DNA of 33,791 bases from the NCBI GenBank assembly GCA_964631745.1, contig CAZVWV010000024.1, positions 1-33,791 of the forward strand. Direction: 5' to 3'. Shown here piece after piece: positions 8,916 to 17,032 of the stretch (within the stretch, counting starts at the first letter, position 1; each line of letters opens with the position of its first letter). The stretch is from CAZVWV01 sp964631745. GTDB taxonomy: Bacteria > Bdellovibrionota_C > UBA2361 > JBGSMV01. A program made the translations under genes and the position numbers. The notes beneath the pieces were generated by a model, which was given only the letters and a program-made list of their open reading frames with translations, had not been told where the DNA came from and searched no databases.

Positions 8916-9256
8916 TCGAGCGCTCCTTTTCTCCAAGCGTAAATAAGTCCCAGCACTAACACGGACACGAAAATCCCCACTTCGATTAATCCTGGAACGC
9001 CAACTTCCCTAACAACAACGGCCCAAGGATAGAGAAAGGCCGCTTCAACATCGAAGGCCAGAAATAGTAGCGCAAAAATATAATATCCCACGTTAAAGTT
9101 AATCCAGGCCGGTCCAATCTGCGACTCGCCGCATTCATAGGGAGCGTTCTTGCTGGCATTGGGCCGGTGCGGCGCCAGTAATCGGGAAAAGATAAGGCTC
9201 CCAAAGAACATTAGGAATGCTACACAGGCCACACAAAATACGAGAAAGAAATCCAT
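8906..9256 (-). CDS. nuoA: NADH-quinone oxidoreductase subunit A
   Basis: A 116-residue, three-helix membrane subunit at the junction of the two arms. The loop motif NAPYECGES (with the conserved Cys that changes accessibility on activation in other complex I enzymes) and FDVEAAFLYPWA are clear. It is the first nuo gene of the operon and lies only 20 bp behind korB, so the oxidoreductase and complex I genes are almost certainly cotranscribed. The ribosome site in front is weak. Length is normal. Confidence 0.95.
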   Translation of the reverse strand: MDFFLVFCVACVAFLMFFGSLIFSRLLAPHRPNASKNAPYECGESQIGPAWINFNVGYYIFALLFLAFDVEAAFLYPWAVVVREVGVPGLIEVGIFVSVLVLGLIYAWRKGALEWV

Positions 9257-9276
9257 TTTAGGAACCCGAAAAATAT

Positions 9277-10305
9277 TTAAGGCCGCGCACCACTTTCAAG
9301 CCAAGCGTCACTGCCTGCCAGAAATTTCTGCATATCATCAACGGGCGCTTGAGTTTGGAACTTCTCTTCGTAAACCGGTGCTTCAATCTGTCTGAATATA
9401 CCAAGAGCCCAGGGCTGCTCCAATAAGGAGAGTGTGTAGGCACGACCAGCATCCTCAGAGTGCATGTCGTGCACCAAAAGATCTGCAGGAGGCTGGCCTG
9501 GTTCAAAATTAACAACTTCAGGACCATTGGCACTTAACTTCAGGCCGCATTCTTGATTCCTTCCGAACAACAGGGGCTTTCCGTGTGTGAGTCGAATTGA
9601 ATTAGTTGAACGATTCTCTTTGCCCGTGATCTGGGTGTAGGCACCGTCGTTAAAGATAACGCAGTTTAGCATGACCTCAATAAAGGCCACGCCTCGATGT
9701 TTGGCGGCCGCTTCAAAAACCTCGTTCATCATGGCGCCATCCGTATCCGGCACGCGCGCCGCGAAAGTTGCTCCCATGGCCAGCGCTAAGGAGGTTGGTC
9801 GAAGTGGAATATCCAAAGCGCCAAAGGGAGTGGATTTCGTTTTTTGACCGGTGGCAGTAGTGGGCGAAGCTTGCCCCTTTGTAAGACCATAGATTCGGTT
9901 ATTGAGAAGTAAGATCTTAATATTAGGATTGCGACGGATGATATGCATGAAGTGATTCCCGCCGATTGAAAGCGCGTCGCCGTCGCCTGTCATGATCCAA
10001 ACTGAGAGATCCGGTCTGGCCAGCTTAAGTCCCAAGGCTACTGTGGGCGCCCTTCCGTGAATGGTGTGGAATCCATAGGTGTTTAGGTAGTAGGGAAAGC
10101 GCGAAGTGCAGCCTATCCCTGATATGGCCACTAAATTTTCACGAAGAAGTCCAGCGCCTGCGAACACGCGCGTGAGGCTCCCCAGCACGCTGTAGCAACC
10201 ACATCCGATACACCACTTAGGATCAACGGAGCTTAGGTAATCTTTTCGCTCTAATTTATGCGAACCGCAGCTTTCGCAAACTGTTGGAGTTGTCTCTGCG
10301 CTCAT
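9277..10305 (-). CDS. korB: 2-oxoacid (2-oxoglutarate):ferredoxin oxidoreductase, beta subunit
   Basis: A 342-residue thiamine-diphosphate subunit. With KorA it oxidatively decarboxylates a 2-oxoacid with CoA and reduces ferredoxin. The TPP-binding block runs from GDGDALSIGGNH (residue 107) to LLLNNRIYGLTKGQ (to about 145). The Fe-S ligands expected for the family are Cys32, Cys35, Cys66 (GIGCTSRFPYY) and Cys215. The segment NTYGFHTIHGRAPTVALGLK is close to that of two-subunit KorB enzymes such as those of mycobacteria, supporting 2-oxoglutarate as substrate, though pyruvate or branched 2-oxoacids cannot be excluded. Oddities are an N-terminal CESCG pair (Cys10/13) and Cys37 where relatives I recall have Asp (WCxGCGD). 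It overlaps korA by 4 bp and precedes nuoA by 20 bp. Confidence 0.92.
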   Translation of the reverse strand: MSAETTPTVCESCGSHKLERKDYLSSVDPKWCIGCGCYSVLGSLTRVFAGAGLLRENLVAISGIGCTSRFPYYLNTYGFHTIHGRAPTVALGLKLARPDLSVWIMTGDGDALSIGGNHFMHIIRRNPNIKILLLNNRIYGLTKGQASPTTATGQKTKSTPFGALDIPLRPTSLALAMGATFAARVPDTDGAMMNEVFEAAAKHRGVAFIEVMLNCVIFNDGAYTQITGKENRSTNSIRLTHGKPLLFGRNQECGLKLSANGPEVVNFEPGQPPADLLVHDMHSEDAGRAYTLSLLEQPWALGIFRQIEAPVYEEKFQTQAPVDDMQKFLAGSDAWLESGARP

Positions 10306-12188
10306 AACTTTGCTCCTAAAATCGAATTAATTTTTGCGCTGATCTCGTCTGCCGTAAACGGCAGTCCCTGAATCTTCGAGAACTTTTCGATATCCACCAA
10401 GAATTCAGCGCGCAGTTCATGGCACAGCTGCCCTGAGTTATTTTCCGGCAGCAGTACGCGTCTATAGCTCTTTAGAATTGCTCCCAGATTGGGCGGGAAA
10501 GGATTAAGGTGTCTTAAATGAAGGCAGGCCAGCTTCATTCCGCCTTTTCTTAGCTGCTCAACCGAGTGGCGGATCACACCGTAAGTGCTTCCCCATCCAA
10601 GTACTAGGAGTTCGGCGTCTTTGTCTCCGATGACCTCAAGCGGTGCGATGTCCTTGCTGATGCCCGCAATCTTTGCGGCCCTCAGGTTCACCATGCGTTC
10701 GTGATTTTCAGCAGAATGGGTGGGCGAGCCGCTACCGTCCTGTTTTTCGAGCCCCCCTAAGCGGTGTTCAAACCCGGTCATGCCCGGCACCGTCCATGGA
10801 CGCGCCAATGTCTCAGACTCTCTACCATAAGGAAGAAATTTATCGACAGCGGGCTGAGGGGAACCTTCAAAGGGTTTCATCTCGGCGTTATCAGGAACAC
10901 GCCAAATCTCAGAACCATTCGCCAAATAGCCGTCGGTCAGAACCACTACTGGTGTCATGTACTTAATGGCGATACGGGAAGCCTCCACCACAACATCAAA
11001 GCAATCACTCGGGGAAGCGCCTGCCAGTACCGGAAGCGGAGACTCGCCGTGGCGGCCGTAGAGCGCCTGTAATAGATCAGCCTGTTCGGTCTTAGTTGGA
11101 ATTCCGGTTGAGGGGCCGGCTCGCTGAACATTGATTACCACAAGCGGCAGCTCGGCAATGACAGCCAGATTTAGGAACTCGCTCTTTAGTGAGAATCCAG
11201 GGCCTGAAGTGCTGGTGGCCGCCAGGCTTCCGCCGTAAGCAGCGCCAAGGGCTGAGCCAATCGCGGCGATTTCGTCTTCGGCTTGAAAGACAGTGGCCTG
11301 TTTCGGAAAATTGCAAAGGGTCTGCAAAATGTCAGTGGCCGGGGTTATGGGGTAGCTTCCCAAGAATAGATGCCGATTGGCGCGCTTCGCGGCGGCTATC
11401 AACCCAAGCGCGCTGGCGGTATTGCCGGTTACCTGTCTGTACACTCCCGCCTTTCGCGTCTCTGTGCTTTTCTTTATGCGGAAGCGGTACGGAAAAAATT
11501 GGGCGCTTTCAGCAAGTTTAATGCCGTGACCCAAGGCTTTAAGATTTGATTCCAGAATCTCCGGTTTGGAGCCGAACTTCTGCTTTAGCCATTTGATGGT
11601 TGTCTCAGTGTCTCTTTGAAAGAGCACGTAACAGAGTCCCAGCGCTAATAAATTTTTGCAGCGGTCAACCTGTTTCATTCCCAGCCCTGAGCCCTCGAGC
11701 GCGGCGCGCGTGGCCTCAGTCATATTAATTCTAACGACGGTGAACTGAGAAAGCTCCGCTGAATCCAGAGGGCTGGTTGCATATCCGGCCTTCTCCAAAT
11801 CTTTCGGTCCGAAGGTTCCCTCATTCACCAATATGAGTCCGCCTTCTCTTACTATTGATATATTGACCTTGAGCGCTGCCGGATTGAGTGCCACCAGCAC
11901 GTCGGCTTTATCTCCCGGCGTATAAACCTTAGCCGTCCCAAAGCAGACCTGAAATCCAGAAACTCCTGCAACTGTACCGGCGGGTGCTCGAATCTCGGGG
12001 GGATAATCCGGAAGAGTGGCTACGTTCTCGCCCATAAAAGTAGAGGTAGATGTGAACTGATCTCCGATCAACTGAATGCCATCACCGGAGTCACCGGCAA
12101 AACGAATCACGCACATCTCCCGTTCATGAACCTTCCCGGTAAAATTTCCAGAAACTGTTTTGGTCTCGGTGTTACAACTTTCTTGCAT
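10302..12188 (-). CDS. korA: 2-oxoacid (2-oxoglutarate):ferredoxin oxidoreductase, fused gamma-alpha subunit
   Basis: A 628-residue protein fusing the gamma domain (about residues 25-215, with FAGDSGDGIQLIG and the PPEIRAPAGTVAGVSGFQ region) to the alpha domain (about 250-628). The alpha domain begins GNTASALGLIAAAK and includes GSYPITPATDILQ, FQAEDEIAAIGSALGAAYGG and TSTSGPGFSLKSEF. The fused arrangement and lack of a ferredoxin (delta) domain place it with two-subunit KorAB enzymes. It needs an external ferredoxin or flavodoxin, and none is encoded in the window. This is the first gene of the operon that continues into nuoA-N. The ATG at 12188 has a modest GTGAG ribosome site five bases upstream. 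A 241-bp gap separates it from the signalling gene upstream and contains a duplicated 15-bp element. Confidence 0.92.
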   Translation of the reverse strand: MQESCNTETKTVSGNFTGKVHEREMCVIRFAGDSGDGIQLIGDQFTSTSTFMGENVATLPDYPPEIRAPAGTVAGVSGFQVCFGTAKVYTPGDKADVLVALNPAALKVNISIVREGGLILVNEGTFGPKDLEKAGYATSPLDSAELSQFTVVRINMTEATRAALEGSGLGMKQVDRCKNLLALGLCYVLFQRDTETTIKWLKQKFGSKPEILESNLKALGHGIKLAESAQFFPYRFRIKKSTETRKAGVYRQVTGNTASALGLIAAAKRANRHLFLGSYPITPATDILQTLCNFPKQATVFQAEDEIAAIGSALGAAYGGSLAATSTSGPGFSLKSEFLNLAVIAELPLVVINVQRAGPSTGIPTKTEQADLLQALYGRHGESPLPVLAGASPSDCFDVVVEASRIAIKYMTPVVVLTDGYLANGSEIWRVPDNAEMKPFEGSPQPAVDKFLPYGRESETLARPWTVPGMTGFEHRLGGLEKQDGSGSPTHSAENHERMVNLRAAKIAGISKDIAPLEVIGDKDAELLVLGWGSTYGVIRHSVEQLRKGGMKLACLHLRHLNPFPPNLGAILKSYRRVLLPENNSGQLCHELRAEFLVDIEKFSKIQGLPFTADEISAKINSILGAKL

Positions 12189-12210
12189 AGATGCTCACTA
12201 ACAATGTGTC

Positions 12211-12241
12211 CTACCTATAATTCTGCCTATCTATAATTCTG
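12211..12241. repeat. 15-bp direct repeat, 16-bp period, upstream of korA
   Basis: Two copies of CTAYCTATAATTCTG lie at 12211-12225 and 12227-12241, differing only at the fourth base, with one base between them. They sit 23-53 bp upstream of the korA start codon, in the presumed leader or promoter-proximal region. The 16-bp period is not a multiple of a helical turn, so paired protein sites on one face are not specially favoured. It could equally be a simple slippage duplication. The plus strand contains TATAAT in each copy, but the neighbouring downstream gene reads the other way. Confidence 0.75.
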
Positions 12242-12429
12242 ATCGAGGAAATCAGAGCAGAGTGCGCGAGAAGGATGCTGATTGATGGAATCTGTTCAAG
12301 CTCGCCTCTCATTGCTGACGGTATCAGAAAAAATGCTGTCCTTCCATCCAGGGAGTGACGAACCTGATAAAGATCTGTAATCAGTAATAATAAAGTCAAC
12401 TACTCCGCCAAGCAATTTCGATTTGTTGT

Positions 12430-13674
12430 TCAAAATGGCAAATCGATTAGCTCACGCGAAAGATTCTGCTCGATTGTAACCTGACAAAGGACACGCCAGT
12501 CTTCTAAATGACTCAAATAACCTATCCTCTTTAGGTAAGCCCTGTTTAGAGCAGAAAAATTCTGTGACTGCACCTCTCCAGATCGAAAGGAGTGCTCAAG
12601 GTGGTCAGCGACATGGACTGCCGTTAACGGAGAGAGTTCCTCTTCGAAAGCGCTATCGGGGGTGTGATGATATGCTACGGCCTCAAGAATTGGGTCGGGT
12701 AACCCCCAAAGTCCCAGTAAGTAGGCGCCTAACTCGGCATGATTCGTGCCCAGAGCGGCGTACTCTTGATCGCTGCTGGAAATAAGAGTGCCTCTATTTG
12801 GCAGCTGACCGCAACGATACTCGGCTCCCAAATGTTCAGCGATAATGATCTTGCCAAGGTCGTGCATCAATCCCGCCGTAAAGGCCTGTTCGGCCGCTTC
12901 TTTGGCAGCCCCTTCAACTTGCAAAATACGGCGCGCGAAGACCGCTGTTATTATGCTGTGTCGCCAAATCTCCACCAGAAAATCAGACAATGGCGAGGTG
13001 TGCTCTGTCTGCTTAAAAAGGTTTACTCCTAACGTCAGGGCCCTGATCGTTTCCAGACCTAGGTAGTGAACCGCCATTTTGGGGTCGGAAATTTTTTGTG
13101 CTAACCCAAAGAATTCAGAATTGGCGACTTGTAGAATCTTTGCGCTGAACGCGATATCGCGAGAGACAATTGCTGCCACGTGATCTACCGACGCCTCACT
13201 GCAGGAAAGACCATCCAGTAACTGTTTATAGGCGAGCGGCATAGACGGAAGGGTGGAAATTCCAGCGGCAACTTTGTGTAGCTTGGAACTACCAAGTGTC
13301 TGTCGCAATTGTAAAGTGCGAGCAAGCTTGGCATACAATGCCTCTGGGGTACAGGGCTTTGAAAGATATTGGTGTGCTGGACCAACCACTTGCAAAATGC
13401 CTTCTTGCTCCGAGTGCCCGGACAAAACAATTCTCGCAATTTGAGGGAAGCGCACCTTGACTGTTTCCAAAAGTGTAACACCGGACATTCCCGGCATCTG
13501 CATGTCTGTCACCAGCACGTCAAAAGATCGCAATTCAAGTATCTTTAGCGCCTCTTGGCCACTCTCAACGAACTCCATATCCCAGGCGCGCGGGATACCC
13601 GAAAGCATACGCCGCAGACCTCGCAATAGAGCGGGATCGTCGTCAACAAACAGTACCCTGCGTTTATCCGTCAT
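12430..13674 (-). CDS. response regulator with HDOD output domain
   Basis: A 414-residue cytoplasmic protein. Residues 1-125 are a receiver domain: DDD at 11-13, phosphorylatable Asp57 in VTDMQMPG, conserved LSG and LSKPC (Lys-Pro). From about residue 145 to 350 comes an HDOD domain, starting ISTLPSMP and including SAKILQVANSEFF, AGLMHDLGKIII with an intact His-Asp pair, NHAELGAYLLGLWGLP and AVAYHHTP. HDOD proteins generally act in signalling rather than as proven nucleases or phosphodiesterases. The start is chosen at ATG 13674, leaving a 22-bp gap from the kinase gene and beginning right at the receiver fold; ATG 13680 or an upstream in-frame TTG at 13722 are alternatives. It is the last gene of a four-gene cassette pointing at korA. 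Confidence 0.9.
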   Translation of the reverse strand: MTDKRRVLFVDDDPALLRGLRRMLSGIPRAWDMEFVESGQEALKILELRSFDVLVTDMQMPGMSGVTLLETVKVRFPQIARIVLSGHSEQEGILQVVGPAHQYLSKPCTPEALYAKLARTLQLRQTLGSSKLHKVAAGISTLPSMPLAYKQLLDGLSCSEASVDHVAAIVSRDIAFSAKILQVANSEFFGLAQKISDPKMAVHYLGLETIRALTLGVNLFKQTEHTSPLSDFLVEIWRHSIITAVFARRILQVEGAAKEAAEQAFTAGLMHDLGKIIIAEHLGAEYRCGQLPNRGTLISSSDQEYAALGTNHAELGAYLLGLWGLPDPILEAVAYHHTPDSAFEEELSPLTAVHVADHLEHSFRSGEVQSQNFSALNRAYLKRIGYLSHLEDWRVLCQVTIEQNLSRELIDLPF

Positions 13675-13696
13675 GGTCATCTCGCGAACGTACACA

Positions 13697-14956
13697 TTAG
13701 AAAGGCGTAAGTGGTAACACAATAATAAATACCGTGCCCTTACCCTGCTCGCTCACAAATGAAATCTTGCCCCCATGCTTATCGACTATTACATTATGCG
13801 CGATTGCCAGGCCCTGTCCGCTTCCTCTGCCAGAGGGTTTTGTCGTGAAAAAAGGCTCGAAGACTCGAGCTTGCACGTTCTTTGGTATTCCGGAACCTGT
13901 GTCGCTAACTCTAATTTCAATCTGGTTTTCGAGCAGTTTAGTAGTGACCTTTATAACGCCCTTTCCGTTTGGCGGCGAACCCAGCGTGTCCGAGATGGCA
14001 TCGGCTGCGTTAATAATCAAATTGAGAATGACCTGATTAATTTCCGCGATCAAACAGTTATAAGAGCCCAATTTAGCATCAAAGTCACACTCAAGATCGG
14101 CCACATACTTCCAGACATTGCGGCAAACCGTTACGGTGTCTTGAATATTGCGGTTTAAATCCGCCGGTTTTTTTTCGGTCGATCCCGGATGAGCAAAAGA
14201 TTTCATGGCTTTAACTATTTTGGTGATGCGACCAATCCCGTCCAGCGCGTCGTTAATCGCCAACGGTATCTCGCTGCCAAGAAAATCAAGATCTACTGCT
14301 TTGAGTCGTCTCAACACCTCTCTTGTTCCCGAGCAGTTGGGGAAGTTTTCCATCTGACCCAGCAGAACTACGCTTTCCTTCAAGAGTTCCAGAACCGCCG
14401 CGTAATGCTGTCGTAAGAAAGCGAGGTTGTCACTAACAAATTGAGCGGGAGTGTTGATCTCATGAGCAATGCCGGCGGCTAGGGTGCCTATAGACTGTAA
14501 GCGCTCCGCCTGGCGAAGTTGTAACTCTATGTTTTGGCGTTCGGTGATGTCTCTGATAATGGCAACGGCGAATTTCGCTTCGCCATGGTGCCCGGCGGAC
14601 AGAGAAAGTTCTATTGGGAATATGCGACCACTACTGTGTCGTCCGCTCAGACGCACCGTATTCCCCATAACATTTGAAGGAGCACCTGTTTGGAAGTAGC
14701 TACGTAGAAGTACTTCATGTTCCTCAAAGAACCCCTCAGGCAGGATTGGCTTCAGAGGATGTCCCATGATCTCCTCTGAGCTAATTCCAAAAATGTGCTG
14801 GGCGGCTTTGTTGAAAAGAGTGACATGTCCTTGGCCATTAATGGCGATTATGGCGTCTTGACTAGCATCGATCACTGCTTGAAGGTACTCTTGCGCTTCG
14901 GTCAGAGCTTGTTGGCTCAGTCTTTCCTCATTGCGGATCCCACTGCTAGTGCTCAT
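13697..14956 (-). CDS. PAS-domain sensor histidine kinase
   Basis: A 419-residue kinase without predicted membrane segments. Residues 20-140 form a PAS domain (AVIDASQDAIIAINGQGHVTLFN through FAVAIIRDITER). The phosphoacceptor His165 lies in AAGIAHEINTPAQF. The ATPase domain shows the N box around NLIINAADAI (Asn312/316), G1 at DTGSGIP (352-358), the F box FEPFFTTK and G2 GRGSGQGLAIAH. All catalytic motifs are intact. The His-Glu-Ile-Asn-Thr-Pro box resembles kinases that pair with stand-alone receivers. About 100 residues between His165 and the N box are longer than usual, probably an extended helical hairpin. It overlaps the upstream receiver gene by 4 bp. The signal is unknown; a cytoplasmic PAS could sense redox state or a small ligand. 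Confidence 0.93.
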   Translation of the reverse strand: MSTSSGIRNEERLSQQALTEAQEYLQAVIDASQDAIIAINGQGHVTLFNKAAQHIFGISSEEIMGHPLKPILPEGFFEEHEVLLRSYFQTGAPSNVMGNTVRLSGRHSSGRIFPIELSLSAGHHGEAKFAVAIIRDITERQNIELQLRQAERLQSIGTLAAGIAHEINTPAQFVSDNLAFLRQHYAAVLELLKESVVLLGQMENFPNCSGTREVLRRLKAVDLDFLGSEIPLAINDALDGIGRITKIVKAMKSFAHPGSTEKKPADLNRNIQDTVTVCRNVWKYVADLECDFDAKLGSYNCLIAEINQVILNLIINAADAISDTLGSPPNGKGVIKVTTKLLENQIEIRVSDTGSGIPKNVQARVFEPFFTTKPSGRGSGQGLAIAHNVIVDKHGGKISFVSEQGKGTVFIIVLPLTPF

Positions 14957-15543
14957 AAGACGCCTCGAAGCTTTTTCTCCGCGCTATCAAGCTCGGCCTC
15001 TAACTCTTTGCAAAGACTCTCGAGATCGTAATCACTGTCCGGCAATAGAACCGCCCTATGCGAGTCTCTTTCAACACTCTCAAAGCCACTTAACTGTTGT
15101 TCCAATCGTTTTATGTGGTTGGCCTGGGTCTTGATGGTACTTATCGATCGCCGCCCTTGAGATATTATTATTTTTTGTTGAATTGCCTCGCGAATAGATA
15201 ACGCTAAATCGACTGCGTTGCAGGGTTTTGTGAAAAATCTATATATTTGACCTTGGTTAATGGCCGCCAAAGCTGTCTCCAGATCAGGCTTGCCGGTCAG
15301 CATGATTCTTACGGTATCAGGGTAATCTTGGCGAATTTGAGCCAGCAGTTCAGTGCCTGAGATTCCAGACATGCATTGGTCTGATACTATTACGTCGACC
15401 TGTGTGCCCGAAAGAATACGCAAGGCGACTTCTGCTGACTTGGCAGTCAGGATGTTGTAAGGCTCCTGATGAAAGAAGCGTGTAAGGGCATTTAGTAGCA
15501 AGGGATCATCATCGACTAATAGGACAGTGTGTTCTTTCTTCAT
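14953..15543 (-). CDS. receiver-domain protein with coiled-coil tail
   Basis: A 196-residue protein. The receiver occupies residues 1-125: DDD at 11-13, Asp55 in VSDQCMSG, MLTGK at 81-85 and Lys106-Pro in FFTKPC. The remaining 70 residues are charged, helix-forming and heptad-like (HIKRLEQQL, LCKELEAELDSAEKKL), with no DNA-binding or enzymatic domain. Proteins of this shape usually work by protein-protein contact, for instance docking a phosphorylated receiver to the kinase or another regulator. It is encoded 12 bp after the HD-GYP-like regulator and overlaps the kinase start by 4 bp, so it is made together with the kinase and is its probable partner. Partner identity is inferred from context. 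Confidence 0.9.
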   Translation of the reverse strand: MKKEHTVLLVDDDPLLLNALTRFFHQEPYNILTAKSAEVALRILSGTQVDVIVSDQCMSGISGTELLAQIRQDYPDTVRIMLTGKPDLETALAAINQGQIYRFFTKPCNAVDLALSIREAIQQKIIISQGRRSISTIKTQANHIKRLEQQLSGFESVERDSHRAVLLPDSDYDLESLCKELEAELDSAEKKLRGVL

Positions 15544-15555
15544 AAGCTCTTTTAG

Positions 15556-16731
15556 CTAATCAGGCGCCGGGATTCTGCAATTGACCCGTAGCGGTTCGCG
15601 TATGCCGACCAGTCGCGCGTAATTGCGCAACCGTTCGATAGAAGTTTCGGTGAGGCGTACCCCGGCGGCTACCAGAAGTACTCCTTCTCGAGTTTCAACA
15701 GGCTCGAGTACGATCTGGCCAGGCACCAGCTCTCGTGCGCAGACCTCAAAAACGTCTATTTGACGCTTCGCCTGACTCTCAACATCTTTACCGTTCACTA
15801 GGGTGGTCAGGGATTGTACTAGCTTGGGGTCGTAACGTTTCGACATCCTGCTAATTTCGCGAAGGGCGTAGTTTGAATCGGATTTTCGTCGCAGCTCCTC
15901 GAAATCGCGAAGTAGAGTTAGGATTCTCGCGCCGAGCGGAATATTCTCACCAGACGGTCCGCCCGAAGGATGACCGCTACCGTCATAATATCGGTCTTGG
16001 TATCGCACGATCTCAGCTACGTTCTCGAGACGCGGAATATTTGAAAGTAGGCTGAAGCCAGTTTCTGGTACCCGTAACAAAACGGCCTGCTCTTCGGGCG
16101 TAAGTGTCCATTCGCGTTGCAGCTTAGAGGCCACTTCGGTTGGTAAGATTACCCGCCCGATGTGTGAAAGCATGGCGGCAAGCTCGATGTCCCAAGTGCT
16201 TGGGAGGTCAATTTCTTGACTAAGCTCTCGAATTGGCTCGCGTAGACTCAGACCTTGGCCGAAACCGGTCGGATCGATCATGGAAAGGATTTCCGTGAGC
16301 ATCTTAATCAATCCACCTAAGGTGTGTTGTAGCAGATCTTTTTCAGCGGTAATTAGGTGATATTGCCTAACACCGTCGTCGATAGCTTTGAGCAGTTTTT
16401 CAATGGAGCAAGGCTTGCTGAGAAAGCGAAAGATATGGCCTTCATTTATGGCCTCGACAGAAGTTTCTTGATCCGTCACTCCGGTAAGCATGATGCGTAC
16501 GGTGTTGGGATGTTTTCTTTCGGTCTCGCGCAAGAGTGCGATGCCGTCCATATTGGGCATGCGCATATCGGATACGATCACCGAGAAAGGGGGGTGGCTT
16601 ATCATTAGTTCCAGGGCCGCGGAGCCAGAGGAAGCTGATTCGATTTCGTAACTAGATAGAGCTTGAAGTTGTCTGCGAAACGCGGAGAGAATTCTTGGCT
16701 CGTCGTCGACCAATAGAATTGAGTCGCCCAT
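15556..16731 (-). CDS. response regulator with degenerate HD-GYP-like domain
   Basis: A 391-residue protein, first gene of the signalling cassette. Residues 1-125 are a receiver (DDEPRIL, Asp55 in VSDMRMPN, Lys106-Pro). Residues about 150-315 follow the HD-GYP fold, but the catalytic positions are changed. The usual LHDIGK is LSHIGR at 188-193. The HHE..DGSGYP stretch is RYQDRYYDGSGHP at 243-255, and VAD.FDAL has become LLRDFEEL. The first metal-binding His near residue 165 is not seen. The downstream skeleton GSG.P.G..G..IP..ARIL is well kept. So the fold is there, but cyclic-di-GMP hydrolysis is doubtful. Residues 330-391 (ELVPGQIVLEPVETREGVLL) match the beta-rich domain often attached to HD-GYP and HDOD regulators. 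Confidence 0.87.
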   Translation of the reverse strand: MGDSILLVDDEPRILSAFRRQLQALSSYEIESASSGSAALELMISHPPFSVIVSDMRMPNMDGIALLRETERKHPNTVRIMLTGVTDQETSVEAINEGHIFRFLSKPCSIEKLLKAIDDGVRQYHLITAEKDLLQHTLGGLIKMLTEILSMIDPTGFGQGLSLREPIRELSQEIDLPSTWDIELAAMLSHIGRVILPTEVASKLQREWTLTPEEQAVLLRVPETGFSLLSNIPRLENVAEIVRYQDRYYDGSGHPSGGPSGENIPLGARILTLLRDFEELRRKSDSNYALREISRMSKRYDPKLVQSLTTLVNGKDVESQAKRQIDVFEVCARELVPGQIVLEPVETREGVLLVAAGVRLTETSIERLRNYARLVGIREPLRVNCRIPAPD

Positions 16732-16775
16732 AAATGCGCTACGGCAGATGATAAAGTTTAACAGCCGGCTATGCT

Positions 16776-16823
16776 TCTAGTTTCTAGAGTGTGGAGATGC
16801 TTCGGAAACGAGCTTAAGCATCT
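16776..16823. promoter_or_regulatory. two adjacent inverted repeats upstream of the signalling cassette
   Basis: The first is TCTAG-TTT-CTAGA at 16776-16788, a perfect 5-bp palindrome with a 3-base centre. The second is AGATGCTT (16795-16802) and AAGCATCT (16816-16823), perfect 8-bp arms with a 13-base spacer. Both lie 45-92 bp upstream of the start of the first signalling gene, where operators or a leader hairpin could sit. No regulator can be assigned. Confidence 0.4.
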
Positions 16824-17032
16824 TCAGATTACGTCGCTCTTTCTTACTAGGCTATCATGTGATGCAAGTACCGATATCGTAGAGCCTTCTTTGTTGTGCG
16901 CCAAGAGCATTATCTTACTTAAAACGTGCGCACAGATGCGATAGTACGATTATTTTGTGATCATGATTTTATAAAAAGCAGTTAAACCTACTACCGTGGC
17001 TAATCACTCTGAATCTCCTGAGGTTCTTTAGG

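Noticed and set aside
8916..8936. Extended nuoB start at TTG 8936
   Set aside because: The strong AAGGAG site lies inside this extension and correctly serves the ATG at 8915.
12216..12237. Two plus-strand TATAAT boxes in the duplicated element as a rightward promoter
   Set aside because: No -35 at suitable spacing and only an antisense transcript over the HDOD gene would result; kept only as a repeat.
12211..12399. A 62-codon minus-strand frame in the gap before korA
   Set aside because: No ribosome site, no recognisable domain, and it contains the direct repeat. More likely untranslated leader or promoter DNA.
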